24,949 nucleotides of DNA from JBAZDC01 sp041654595 (GCA_964551305.1 CAZKBT010000042.1:1-24949); one strand, 5' to 3'; positions 7,860 to 14,882 are shown, counted from the stretch's first letter. Program-made: numbers and translations. Notes: a model not told the origin generated them from the letters alone.

Positions 7860-8045
7860 TCATCGTCCGTACGCGGTCTTTAAATAGGCTTCGAGTTCCT
7901 CGGCCGTGCTCCGGTATTGGTAAGCCGGGGAGGGCGGCAGGGCGGACGCGCCAGGCGTTGGATCCGCGGATTGCGCGTCCTCTTCGAAATTGCGCAGTAA
8001 TTGAGCGCGCCGTTGTTCAGGCGTGCCGAGTTCGAGACGGTTTTC
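7860..8045 (-). pseudogene. Possible remnant of a small minus-strand gene (no start codon)
   Basis: An open minus-strand frame of 61 codons runs from just after a TGA (8046-8048) to a TGA at 7860-7862. Its translation looks protein-like: a helical segment TPEQRRAQLLRNFEEDAQ, a Pro/Ala-rich linker, and an ending STAEELEAYLKTAYGR. There is no ATG, GTG or TTG in frame; the only near-cognate is an internal CTG. It could therefore be the 3' part of a gene broken by a frameshift or truncation, or chance. I do not recognise a family. The upstream minus-strand frame (8017-8295) is not clearly its continuation. Confidence 0.25.
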
Positions 8046-8290
8046 TCATCGACCATTCTGCCAGCCGCGCCGGTTTACTGCTGAGCATACTTGTAACAAA
8101 TATTTCATGGCCGGTGCATTCCTTGACCATGCCATCGGTCTTCCGCGCATTTATTGTCATTGACGAGATTGCCCTGGAGTTCTCCATAGGGTTATGCACA
8201 CGTTGTGGGGATAAGTCAGCGCGGCGAGGGTTGTACGGGCATGGCATGCAAGGCTCATGGCCGATCATGGATGGACGGCATGAACTGTAA

Positions 8291-8296
8291 TACAAT
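8291..8296 (+). promoter_or_regulatory. Candidate -10 element for the copper cluster
   Basis: TACAAT at 8291-8296, inside GTAATACAAT, resembles a sigma-70 -10 box and lies 7 nt before the ATG at 8304. Transcription starting at the usual distance would begin essentially at that ATG, giving a leaderless mRNA, which agrees with the absence of a Shine-Dalgarno there. I see no convincing -35 at 16-18 bp, so an activator may be required, or the element is fortuitous. Confidence 0.3.
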
Positions 8297-8303
8297 GCGG
8301 CGC

Positions 8304-8732
8304 ATGCATACCCTCCGTACCACCGTCCGACGCAAAGGCTTGACGGTCTGGCAGATTTTATTTTGCCTGACCTTCTTGTCGTTTCTTTGCCGGGCGGTCG
8401 TTCCAGCGGGGTACATGCCGGATGCTTCCAGCCTGCGCGGCGATAAGTTCGCCATTACGTTTTGTATCGCGGGAGGCGGCACTACCGTGCTTTCGCTGAG
8501 CGCTGCGGATGAGCAGGGCGACTCGTCTTCCGACGAACATGCGGGTAAGCAGGAATGCCCATACGGCCTCATCGTGTCGCAGGCGGCATTGCCGGGCCAG
8601 GATGCGCCTGCGCCGGAAACGACCGTATCGTATCGTCCGGTGATACTGCCGCATGGCAACCAGGCCCAACCCCGGCCGTCCATTCTAGGACCGCCCTTCG
8701 GTTCGCGCGCACCACCTTTCCATCTCGGTTGA
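8304..8732 (+). CDS. DUF2946-family membrane/periplasmic protein, copper-associated
   Basis: A 142-residue protein with an N-terminal basic segment followed by one transmembrane helix or uncleaved signal (about 13-32), then RAVVPAGYMP, the hallmark of DUF2946 proteins. It continues with FCIAGGG, an acidic Ser/Asp/Glu stretch, and ECPYG near residue 85, where family members often carry a Cys-Pro-[FY] block. DUF2946 genes are commonly found beside copper genes, and a Bordetella pertussis DUF2946 upstream ORF (CruR) is known to sense copper during translation. Here the protein is longer and heads a copper cluster. The frame is open from 8205; ATGs at 8295 and 8304 both precede the basic segment, and 8304 is chosen by family resemblance. 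No Shine-Dalgarno is evident. Confidence 0.7.
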   Translation: MHTLRTTVRRKGLTVWQILFCLTFLSFLCRAVVPAGYMPDASSLRGDKFAITFCIAGGGTTVLSLSAADEQGDSSSDEHAGKQECPYGLIVSQAALPGQDAPAPETTVSYRPVILPHGNQAQPRPSILGPPFGSRAPPFHLG

Positions 8733-8798
8733 TTTATTGCGTGTGGCCGTTTTTACAACAGCCACGGATCGGCAGCTCTTCATTCCGAGGTTATTCTC

Positions 8799-9335
8799 AT
8801 GTCACTATTCCGTGCTTGCGGGATCATCGCCGTCGCGGTTCTATCCGTTTTTTCCGCCCCTTCGGCGCATTCGCACATTACGCTTCAAAACCAGCAGGCC
8901 GCCATAGACGGCAGCTACAAGGCCGTCCTCAAGGTGCCGCACGGCTGCAAGGGTTCTCCCACGGTGGAAATCCGTATACGCATTCCTGAAGGGGTTGTCG
9001 ACGTCAGGCCCCAGCCCAAAGCAGGCTGGTCGCTGCAAACCGTCGCGGGCCAGTACGCCAGATCCTACGACTTGCATGGCATGCAAGTGAACAGGGGAGT
9101 CAAGGAAGTCATCTGGGCCGGCGGTTCGCTGCCCGACGACTATTACGATGAATTCGTTTTTGTCGGCTACCTGAGCAGCGATCTCATACCCGATTCCCAC
9201 TTGTATTTTCCCGTCGTGCAGGAATGCGAGCGGAGCACGACGCATTGGATCGACATGTCCTCCATCAACAAGAACACGCACCATGGCCATTCCGGCTATC
9301 CTGCGCCGAGCTTGAAGCTGTTGCCCAGGCGGTAA
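8799..9335 (+). CDS. YcnI-like (DUF1775) periplasmic copper-binding protein
   Basis: A 178-residue exported protein of the YcnI/DUF1775 family, which binds copper through the amino-terminal histidine of the mature protein (monohistidine brace). Seen: a signal peptide at 1-25 ending AHS, so that cleavage by the -3/-1 rule leaves His26 of HITLQN as the new N-terminus; the family blocks KVPHGCKGSPTVEIRIRIPEG and PQPKAGW; and a DEFVF..GYL region in the C-terminal half. It lies 66 bp after the DUF2946 gene with a GAGG sequence before the ATG, and is followed by Sco and PCu(A)C genes. Likely role: periplasmic copper storage or delivery. Confidence 0.88.
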   Translation: MSLFRACGIIAVAVLSVFSAPSAHSHITLQNQQAAIDGSYKAVLKVPHGCKGSPTVEIRIRIPEGVVDVRPQPKAGWSLQTVAGQYARSYDLHGMQVNRGVKEVIWAGGSLPDDYYDEFVFVGYLSSDLIPDSHLYFPVVQECERSTTHWIDMSSINKNTHHGHSGYPAPSLKLLPRR

Positions 9336-9417
9336 CGCCGCGAGACGATACTCGACGACGGCGCGGGGTCTGCTTCGTTCAGCGGCCGGGCCGCCTGTCG
9401 GCATGGATGGATAAGAC

Positions 9418-10011
9418 ATGACACGATCTATGAGTCGGCGGAACTTTCTTTCCGCTTTGTTTGCCGCCGGCCTTTCCTTGCATGGCTGCTCTCGCTCCGG
9501 CCGGCCGGAGCGCTTTCATGGCAAGGATTTGACCGGAGCGGACTTCGGACGCGATTTCTTGTTGACGGGCACCGACGGCAAGCCGTACAGCCTGTCGGAT
9601 TTCGGCGGCAACGTCGTGATGCTCTTCTTTGGCTTTACGCAATGTCCGGATGTATGTCCCACGGCTTTGTTGCGCGCGGCCCAGGCCAAGGAATTGCTGG
9701 GCAAGGACGGCGAGCGCTTGCAGGTTCTTTTCATAACGATAGATCCGGAACGCGACACGCCCGGGGTGCTGGACGCCTACACCCACGCGTTCGATCCGAG
9801 CTTTCGGGGTCTTTACGGGGATCTCGAGCAAACGGCAAGGACCGCCGAGCACTTCAGGGTCTTTTATCAAAAAGTACCCACCGGTTCATCCTACACCATG
9901 GACCACAGCGCCATTGCCTATGTCTATGACCGTCGCGGCGAGCTGCGCCTGGGCCTGCATTATTCCCAGACGGCCCAGGAGTGCGCGGACGATATACGGC
10001 AACTTTTATAA
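9418..10011 (+). CDS. Sco1/SenC copper chaperone, probable Tat lipoprotein
   Basis: A 197-residue thioredoxin-fold protein of the Sco1/SenC/PrrC family that helps assemble the CuA site of cytochrome c oxidase or handles thiol/copper stress. Seen: copper-binding CPDVCP (Cys76, Cys80) and the distal ligand His163 in YTMDHSA; FFGFTQCPD and FITIDPERDTP are family blocks. The N-terminus has MSRRNFLSALF, a good twin-arginine motif, followed by a lipobox-like LSLHGC with Cys24, suggesting a lipoprotein anchored in the periplasm after Tat export. The ATG at 9418 is kept because the second ATG (9430) has no better ribosome site. It is followed by two PCu(A)C genes, a common Sco/PCuAC pairing. Confidence 0.92.
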   Translation: MTRSMSRRNFLSALFAAGLSLHGCSRSGRPERFHGKDLTGADFGRDFLLTGTDGKPYSLSDFGGNVVMLFFGFTQCPDVCPTALLRAAQAKELLGKDGERLQVLFITIDPERDTPGVLDAYTHAFDPSFRGLYGDLEQTARTAEHFRVFYQKVPTGSSYTMDHSAIAYVYDRRGELRLGLHYSQTAQECADDIRQLL

Positions 10012-10045
10012 CCACCGATTAATGCAGTATCTACAGGAGAACACC

Positions 10046-10525
10046 ATGCTGAAGACAAGCATACTGACCGCAGCGGCCTACGCGCTTTGCGCCGCCGCCA
10101 CGGCTCAGGCCCAGGTCGAGATCGACGAGCCCTGGGTTCGCGCCACGGTTGCGCAACAGACCGCCACCGGCGCATTCATGCGCTTGACGTCCCGGTCCGA
10201 CAGCGCGCTCGTGCAGGCCGAATCCCCGGCGGCTCGACATGTCGAAATCCATGAAATGGCCATGGAGAACGATGTCATGAAGATGCGCCAGATCGACCGG
10301 ATTTCGTTGCCGGCGGGAAAAGTAGTCGAACTCAAGCCCGGCAGCTATCACATCATGCTGATCGAGCTGAGCAAGCAGATCAAGGAGGGCGATCATATTC
10401 CCTTGACGCTGACATTCCAGGGCGCCGACGGCAAGCGCGAGACGATGCGGGTCGATGCGCCCGCGCGCCCGCTGGCGGGCGACTCCAAGGCTGGTCGAGG
10501 CGCTCGACATGGCCATGCTCATTGA
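10046..10525 (+). CDS. PCu(A)C-family periplasmic copper chaperone (first copy)
   Basis: A 159-residue exported protein of the PCu(A)C/DUF461 family, which carries Cu(I)/Cu(II) to Sco and to the CuA site of cytochrome oxidase. Signal peptide 1-22 ends in AQA before QVEIDEPWVR. The full Cu(I) motif is present with correct spacing: His69, Met80 (10 residues between), His102 (21 between) and Met104. The C-terminus ends in a short His-rich tail (HGHAH). The ATG at 10046 is chosen because an AGGAG sits 7 nt upstream and the signal peptide starts there; the open frame to 9914 overlaps Sco. It lies 34 bp after the Sco stop. Confidence 0.93.
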   Translation: MLKTSILTAAAYALCAAATAQAQVEIDEPWVRATVAQQTATGAFMRLTSRSDSALVQAESPAARHVEIHEMAMENDVMKMRQIDRISLPAGKVVELKPGSYHIMLIELSKQIKEGDHIPLTLTFQGADGKRETMRVDAPARPLAGDSKAGRGARHGHAH

Positions 10526-10585
10526 TCGTCAATCACGTCGCACCCATTAATCACGCAAGTCTTGTTTATTTTTTTAGGAGCAGCA

Positions 10586-11122
10586 ATGAAGTCTTATCTC
10601 ACATCCCTCGCGCTGGCATGCGCGGCCATGGCGCCGCTATCCGTATCAGCATGTCCCGGCCATGATCATGATCACGCAGACCATGCTCATCATGAGCATA
10701 AGAGCCATGCGAAAGCCGCGTTTGGCGATGCGGCGACGGCCGCCGCGCCTGCGGGGGTCGCCATCAGCGCATGCTGGATACGGGCCATGCCCAATCGCCT
10801 GCCGTCGGCGGGGTATTTCAAGATCCATAACGGCGGCGCCCATGACGCCGTGCTGATCGGCGCGCAGTCGAAGGCTTTCTCAAAAGTCATGCTGCATGCC
10901 ACGCAGACCTCGGATGGCATGACGACCATGGTGCATGCCGACAAGGTGGAATTGCCCGCTGGGGCGAACTTCGAGTTCGCGCCGGGCGGTCATCACGTCA
11001 TGCTGGAGCAGCCCACCGCGGAGCTGCCGATCGGCAAAACGCTGCCCATCTCTTTCTGGTTCGAAGGCGGGCGCGCCCTCACGGTGGATTGCGAGGTCCG
11101 ATCCCCGTCCACCGTGAAGTAA
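10586..11122 (+). CDS. PCu(A)C-family periplasmic copper chaperone (second copy) with N-terminal His-rich region
   Basis: A 178-residue paralogue of the preceding gene. Seen: signal peptide about 1-22, then a His/Asp-rich stretch at about 26-41 (GHDHDHADHAHHEHKSH), then the PCu(A)C domain. The copper motif keeps its spacing: His104, Met115, His137, Met139. The His-rich extension could hold additional copper ions; some PCu(A)C proteins bind Cu(II) through His/Met-rich extensions. AGGAG lies 6 nt before the ATG at 10586. The two copies differ strongly, so this is not a recent duplication. Last gene of the plus-strand copper cluster, converging on the effector-like gene. Confidence 0.9.
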   Translation: MKSYLTSLALACAAMAPLSVSACPGHDHDHADHAHHEHKSHAKAAFGDAATAAAPAGVAISACWIRAMPNRLPSAGYFKIHNGGAHDAVLIGAQSKAFSKVMLHATQTSDGMTTMVHADKVELPAGANFEFAPGGHHVMLEQPTAELPIGKTLPISFWFEGGRALTVDCEVRSPSTVK

Positions 11123-11130
11123 GCGCACTA

Positions 11131-11152
11131 CCCGCATTCAGGCGTATGCGGG
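11131..11152. terminator. Hairpin between the converging copper cluster and effector-like gene
   Basis: CCCGCAT-n8-ATGCGGG is a perfect 7-bp stem with an 8-nt loop, starting 8 bp after the second PCu(A)C stop. It overlaps the last codons of the minus-strand gene. No T-tract follows on either strand, so it is only a weak candidate for bidirectional termination. Confidence 0.3.
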
Positions 11153-12529
11153 GGGCGGCTCCGAGCTATCGCTGTGGGCCGCCAGGATTATATCCTCGGG
11201 AGCGGGGTGTTCCCACTCCCATTCGCAACGGGTCGCTACCGCGCCGTATGTCGTCTTGCATACAGACATTGGGCTGAGTTCGCGCTGAATCTCCTTCATG
11301 AATTCAGCGACGTCATCTTCACCGGTTAGCCCCACCGAATCACCAGGCGCGCCTTCCAGGTACATGGCTATCGACTTGAGCTCTTGCCGTGCGCCATTCA
11401 GCGGATAAATGACCATCGCGTCATTCTCCGTACCGAGGTCTTGCCCGATCAGATCCGCCAAGTTCGCGTATTGCCCGGTAGCAAGCTTCTCCTGCAAGCG
11501 TTGTGCCCGCAATTCGCCATTGCTGGCGCCTCGGTTGGACAGGTCGAGGAGATATTCCTCGCCTTTTTGGTCGACGAATCTGGCTGTAAAGACAGGGTTT
11601 CCGTCAGGATCGAGCATTTCTTTGAAGTTTCCGCTGCTGTAGGTAGGATCCTTCAGAATACCCAGGACGTGTCCGCGTCGATCCACATCGTCGACCATGT
11701 CCTGGACGGCATTCTCGATTTTTGTCTGCTCATCCCGCTGATTCATCGCGGTGGTATGTTGAAGACGAAGCTTTTGATCCAGGATCAGCATGTCGCGCAA
11801 ACTCGTCCGATCAGTGGCGGGAAAGCTTGCGAGTTTAAGTGTTCCCACCTTGAGAATGGCTTGGCAATGCCTGGTGCCCACTTGTACTTCCACGCCCGGC
11901 GTGAGCGTGTGGATATCGGCATAAGCTTCGGGGAACTGCTTGAGAAGCGTGTCGACAAGCATCGAGAATTTCGTCAAGCTTGTGCTCGGATGCCGCAAGG
12001 TCGCGCTTTGGCTGTGCTGGTTGCTGATTTCAGAGAATCGGTCTTGAAGCGTATCGAACACGTTCTGCGGGTCGACGTCTCTGCTTTCCTGTAGATGATT
12101 GCATAGGGTCGCCAGTAGCTTGTGGTCTTGGAAGGCGGTCAATGTGTAACCGTTCTCTATCGGCAAATCGCGGCCCTGGACGACCGAGATGCCTTCGATA
12201 TTCATGCTGTAAGACCAGGTGCCTCGTGCTTCGTTCACTGCAACGTCCAGCTCATATCTGGAAGCGTGGGGTGCTTGCGTGGCGGCGCGCAGCATGGCGA
12301 AGTGCCCGAGCTGCTGGCCGTGCTTGTCCAGCGAGGCCAAACCGTTCTCTTTGACCGGCGTGAGCATGTCGAATACTTGCCGAATGGCTTCCTTCTTGAC
12401 ACCGCCGCGGAAGAAGTCTTTGATCCGATCGAATAGGCCCATTCGCTGAGCGTCATCGAGCGAACTTGCATCCATTATTCGGGCGATGCGGGATTCGTTA
12501 AGCGTTTGGCCGTTGAGTGAAATGCTCAT
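11138..12529 (-). CDS. Candidate type III secretion effector with SPI-2-effector-like N-terminal domain
   Basis: A 463-residue protein I cannot place by full-length family. Its N-terminus (MSISLNGQTL, then GLFDRIKDFF at 31-40 and EAIRQVFDML at 47-56) resembles the conserved secretion/translocation domain of Salmonella SPI-2 effectors (SspH1/2, SlrP, SseI, SifA, SifB). There a short M-P-x-x-I-G-x-G start is followed near residue 34 by W-E-K-[IM]-x-x-F-F, then an EA-containing helix. Phe/Leu replaces the Trp here. Residues about 90-130 look beta-rich (WSYSMNIEGISVV). Residues about 140-450 are mainly helical and unrecognised. The C-terminus ends EPPPAYA, which contains PPxY. There is no signal peptide or membrane helix. 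G+C is visibly lower than in neighbours (two 60-base lines counted: 31 and 30 G+C). The start at 12529 has AGGA upstream; the open frame beyond is a shadow of the crotonase. Confidence 0.6.
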   Translation of the reverse strand: MSISLNGQTLNESRIARIMDASSLDDAQRMGLFDRIKDFFRGGVKKEAIRQVFDMLTPVKENGLASLDKHGQQLGHFAMLRAATQAPHASRYELDVAVNEARGTWSYSMNIEGISVVQGRDLPIENGYTLTAFQDHKLLATLCNHLQESRDVDPQNVFDTLQDRFSEISNQHSQSATLRHPSTSLTKFSMLVDTLLKQFPEAYADIHTLTPGVEVQVGTRHCQAILKVGTLKLASFPATDRTSLRDMLILDQKLRLQHTTAMNQRDEQTKIENAVQDMVDDVDRRGHVLGILKDPTYSSGNFKEMLDPDGNPVFTARFVDQKGEEYLLDLSNRGASNGELRAQRLQEKLATGQYANLADLIGQDLGTENDAMVIYPLNGARQELKSIAMYLEGAPGDSVGLTGEDDVAEFMKEIQRELSPMSVCKTTYGAVATRCEWEWEHPAPEDIILAAHSDSSEPPPAYA

Positions 12530-12535
12530 TTGGTT

Positions 12536-12539
12536 TCCT
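12536..12539 (-). promoter_or_regulatory. Ribosome binding site deciding the effector-like gene start
   Basis: On the minus strand AGGA lies 6 nt before the ATG at 12529. It supports this start over the much longer open frame that continues upstream through the crotonase gene. Confidence 0.6.
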
Positions 12540-12654
12540 GTTTTTCGAGTTAAGGATGCCGTTTCAAGGAATTTTTCACGCCGTCCTGAACTAAATAACA
12601 GAGCGGTACGTAAAAGTTCCACCGAACTCGAAACCTCAGGCTGCCGCCAAGGCA
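12540..12654 (-). promoter_or_regulatory. Upstream region of the effector-like gene
   Basis: About 115 bp of AT-richer sequence separates the crotonase stop from the effector-like gene, unlike the overlapping joins upstream, so an own promoter is likely. A GGAACT (minus strand, plus coordinates 12615-12620) is followed by AT-rich TTATTT. GGAAC is the -35-type element of HrpL-like ECF sigma factors, but I see no matching second element. Confidence 0.3.
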
Positions 12655-13467
12655 TCACGATCTCTTCAATACCTTCGCCGCCACCGCGCGAGCCGTTTCC
12701 TTGTGTTCGTCGGACGTTTGTACCATGCCCTGCATGGCGGCGGTCATCTCCAGTGTATCCTGAAGCGTTGCATGGGCCCCGAATTGCATCAGGCGCTTGG
12801 TCATGCGCGCGATGCGGGGCGGGTGGCGGGCGATGCGCGAGGCCAGGGCATAGGCTTGGTCCATCAGCTGGGCATGCGGGACCACCCGGGAAACCAGGCC
12901 GATACGCTCGGCCTGCCGCGCATCGATGAAGTCGCAGGTCAAGGCCAGCTCCATCGCTCGAGACAGGCCTATGGCGCGCGGCAGGAACCAGGCGCCGCCG
13001 TCGCCGGGCAGCAGGCCCACCCGCAGGAAGGATTCCGCGAACTTGGCGTGTTCCGACGCAATACGCATGTCGCACATCAACGCGACATCGCAACCGCCTC
13101 CGATGGCATGGCCATTGACGGCGGCGATGGTGGGCATCGGCAGGGCGTGGATCGCGCGGGGAATCGCATGTACCTTGTTCAGATTGATGTCGCGCGCCGC
13201 GATCGGATCGTCGTCGGCAAAAACGCCTTGGCGATCCAGCATGTCGTGCATATTGCCGCCGGCCGAAAACGCTTCGCCCGCTCCGGTGACGATCAGCACG
13301 CGCACTTCGGGATCGGCGCAGATCACGGGATGGATCTGCGCCAACGCGTCCATCATGGACAGGCTCATGGAATTTTGCGTGGCGGGATCGTTGAGGGTAA
13401 GCAGCCCGATCCCGTTCTCGACCGAGAACGTGACGAGAGAATTCGATGCGCGGGTATCCATCGTCAT
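12655..13467 (-). CDS. Enoyl-CoA hydratase/isomerase (crotonase) family protein
   Basis: A 270-residue crotonase-fold enzyme acting on an acyl-CoA. Seen: the oxyanion-hole segments GAGEAFSAGGNMHDM and NGHAIGGGCDVAL, and GLLPGDGGAWFLPR. Compared with rat mitochondrial crotonase, the Glu144 position is Asp (GGGCDV) and the Glu164 position appears to be Phe. A PGDGGAW loop supplies an Asp where isomerases of the PaaG type carry theirs. It may therefore be an isomerase or another crotonase-type reaction and not a simple hydratase. The start at 13467 is fixed by an ATGA overlap with the TPR gene stop, with GGAGAT upstream. Last gene of the acyl-CoA operon. Confidence 0.87.
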   Translation of the reverse strand: MTMDTRASNSLVTFSVENGIGLLTLNDPATQNSMSLSMMDALAQIHPVICADPEVRVLIVTGAGEAFSAGGNMHDMLDRQGVFADDDPIAARDINLNKVHAIPRAIHALPMPTIAAVNGHAIGGGCDVALMCDMRIASEHAKFAESFLRVGLLPGDGGAWFLPRAIGLSRAMELALTCDFIDARQAERIGLVSRVVPHAQLMDQAYALASRIARHPPRIARMTKRLMQFGAHATLQDTLEMTAAMQGMVQTSDEHKETARAVAAKVLKRS

Positions 13468-14882
13468 GATCCGATCTCCGGTAAATCGCCGTCCAGCGCG
13501 ACTCGGCAGCGCGCCTGGGCCTCGTTCAGAGTCGGTTCGTGACCTGCTTGTATCAGCGCCTGCAGGTAGCGTTGCCAGTTGTGGCGATTGTAGGGCGCCA
13601 CAAATGAACGGCGCGCCAGATAGGCGATGGTGCGCGGCGCGGCGGGATCGGCCCGGAACAGAGCCTCGGCCGCAAGGTACTCGTATACGTCCCGTTGATC
13701 GTGGCTGCCGCCGGCGGCGTGCGCCTGATCCGCGCAGTTCAGCACGTCCCGGGCGCTTTCGGCATACCGGCCTTGGCGGAACGCCAGCAGCGCGCGCGCC
13801 AGCGGCACGACGGCGACACGATAGGCTTCGGCATTGTCCGTGCCGCTTTCGCTGTATCGTACCAGGTTGTCCATCAAGGTTTGCGCCTGGGCGGCATGCT
13901 CGGGCAGCGGACTGCTGGACAGCGCCATCATGTAATGGACGTCGGCGCATCCCATCGCCTGGTCATTCACGCGTTCGCCGGCTTTTTGCGCCACGGCCTG
14001 CCAGCGGTCGCCGAGCGGCACGCCGTTCAGCTCGAGGCGCAGCAGCAGCGATGCTTCGTTGCACACATCCAGGTACTCGACCGAGCCGGCGGCGAAGACC
14101 GTGCGATCGTACCAGTCCAGGGCGGCTTGCAGATCGCCTCGCTCCAGGTGAATCAGCGCCCGGTGCCAATGGATATGGTAGCGGAAATTATTGGCCTGAC
14201 TCCAGTTCGGTTCGTGCTGCTCTATCCAGTCGAAGGCTTCGAACCGGCGCTCAGTAGTTTCGAGCGAGTGCGCCACGGCATGCACGCCCCAAGGATCCTG
14301 CGGCGTCAGTTCCAGCGCGCGCCGGCCGTAAGCCTCGGCCTGTTGCAGGTCGCCCGCCTCGACCTGGCCGAACGACATCATGCTCAGCATGTAAGAGTAA
14401 AGCGCATCGCGCGGCGACCAGAAGTCGATGGCTTGCGCGATGCCGTCGCGGATGGCGGCCGACCGGCCGAGATAGAAGTAGCCGAAATGCGCCATCTTGA
14501 CGGCCAGTATGTCGCGCGGGTGGTCACAGGCGATGTCTTCCCAATACCGGGTCGCCGCGCGCAGCGAGTCCCGCGACCAGCTTGCCAACGCATCGATGTG
14601 CCGCTGCTCGCGCGCCGTGCACGCCTCGCGCTGCGCCTGCAGCCCCTCGGCCAGCTGGCGCGCCTTGTCCACCAGCGGGCGCATACCCATCAGCATGTAG
14701 AAATAGCCTCGCAGGCACAGCGCCATCGGCATTTGCGGGTCCTGCGTCAGCGCGGCCTTGAGCGCGCCGCCGATATCCTGGTGGAACTGCAGATAGCGTT
14801 TGACGGCTTCGTCGTAGCCTTCGACGGCTTGCGCATTGGCAGCCGTGAATTCCAGTCCTTCTCGATTGCGATGTCGTGTCAT
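13464..14882 (-). CDS. TTC38-like tetratricopeptide-repeat protein
   Basis: A 472-residue all-helical protein that resembles the tetratricopeptide-repeat protein 38 (TTC38) family over its whole length. Matching blocks include REQRHIDAL, YWEDIACDHPRDILAVKMAHFGYFYLG, the SFGQVEAGDLQQAEAYGRRAL repeat, DPWGVHAVAHSLE, YHIHWHRALIHLERGD and GGSHDQRDVYEYL. The human protein's molecular function is poorly known. No signal peptide is seen, so it is probably cytoplasmic. It is locked into the acyl-CoA operon by ATGA overlaps at both ends (14879-14882 with the dehydrogenase and 13464-13467 with the crotonase), which suggests a role tied to the pathway, perhaps as scaffold or cofactor-handling partner; that role is inference. 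Confidence 0.85.
   Translation of the reverse strand: MTRHRNREGLEFTAANAQAVEGYDEAVKRYLQFHQDIGGALKAALTQDPQMPMALCLRGYFYMLMGMRPLVDKARQLAEGLQAQREACTAREQRHIDALASWSRDSLRAATRYWEDIACDHPRDILAVKMAHFGYFYLGRSAAIRDGIAQAIDFWSPRDALYSYMLSMMSFGQVEAGDLQQAEAYGRRALELTPQDPWGVHAVAHSLETTERRFEAFDWIEQHEPNWSQANNFRYHIHWHRALIHLERGDLQAALDWYDRTVFAAGSVEYLDVCNEASLLLRLELNGVPLGDRWQAVAQKAGERVNDQAMGCADVHYMMALSSSPLPEHAAQAQTLMDNLVRYSESGTDNAEAYRVAVVPLARALLAFRQGRYAESARDVLNCADQAHAAGGSHDQRDVYEYLAAEALFRADPAAPRTIAYLARRSFVAPYNRHNWQRYLQALIQAGHEPTLNEAQARCRVALDGDLPEIGS

Larger units (their letters stand above)
7762..8303. other. Gene-poor 540-bp stretch between the GTPase and the copper cluster
   Basis: No full-length gene with a credible start is visible here on either strand. 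It holds an eight-codon ORF at 7803-7829 with an AGGAG sequence 7 nt upstream, a short hairpin at 7828-7846, and a minus-strand open frame (7860-8045) that reads protein-like but has no usable start codon. The downstream part (about 8085-8300) is less GC-rich than its surroundings and should contain the promoter of the copper cluster. A longer minus-strand frame at 8017-8295 shows no recognisable protein. Confidence 0.5.

Noticed and set aside
8123..8153. GACC-n8-GGTC near TTGACC as a MerR/CueR-type copper promoter
   Set aside because: Only four bases per arm match and no acceptable -10 is found at the 19-20 bp spacing such promoters need.
8192..8214. DnaA-box-like TTATGCACA with a nearby near-match in the opposite orientation
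   Set aside because: One consensus match and one degenerate match without further boxes, an AT-rich unwinding region or dnaA/dnaN neighbours is expected by chance.
8017..8295. Minus-strand frame of 92 codons upstream of the copper cluster
   Set aside because: No recognisable protein features or ribosome site; it overlaps the region expected to hold the copper-cluster promoter.
12611..12640. HrpL/BtrS-type promoter upstream of the effector-like gene
   Set aside because: A GGAACT half-site is present but the second element (CCAC-like for HrpL) is missing at 15-16 nt, so it is only mentioned as weak context.
12530..13093. Open minus-strand frame extending the effector-like protein to 651 residues
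   Set aside because: The extension is in a different frame of the crotonase gene, is Arg/Pro/Ala-rich like a shadow, and a good Shine-Dalgarno and family-like N-terminus lie at 12529.
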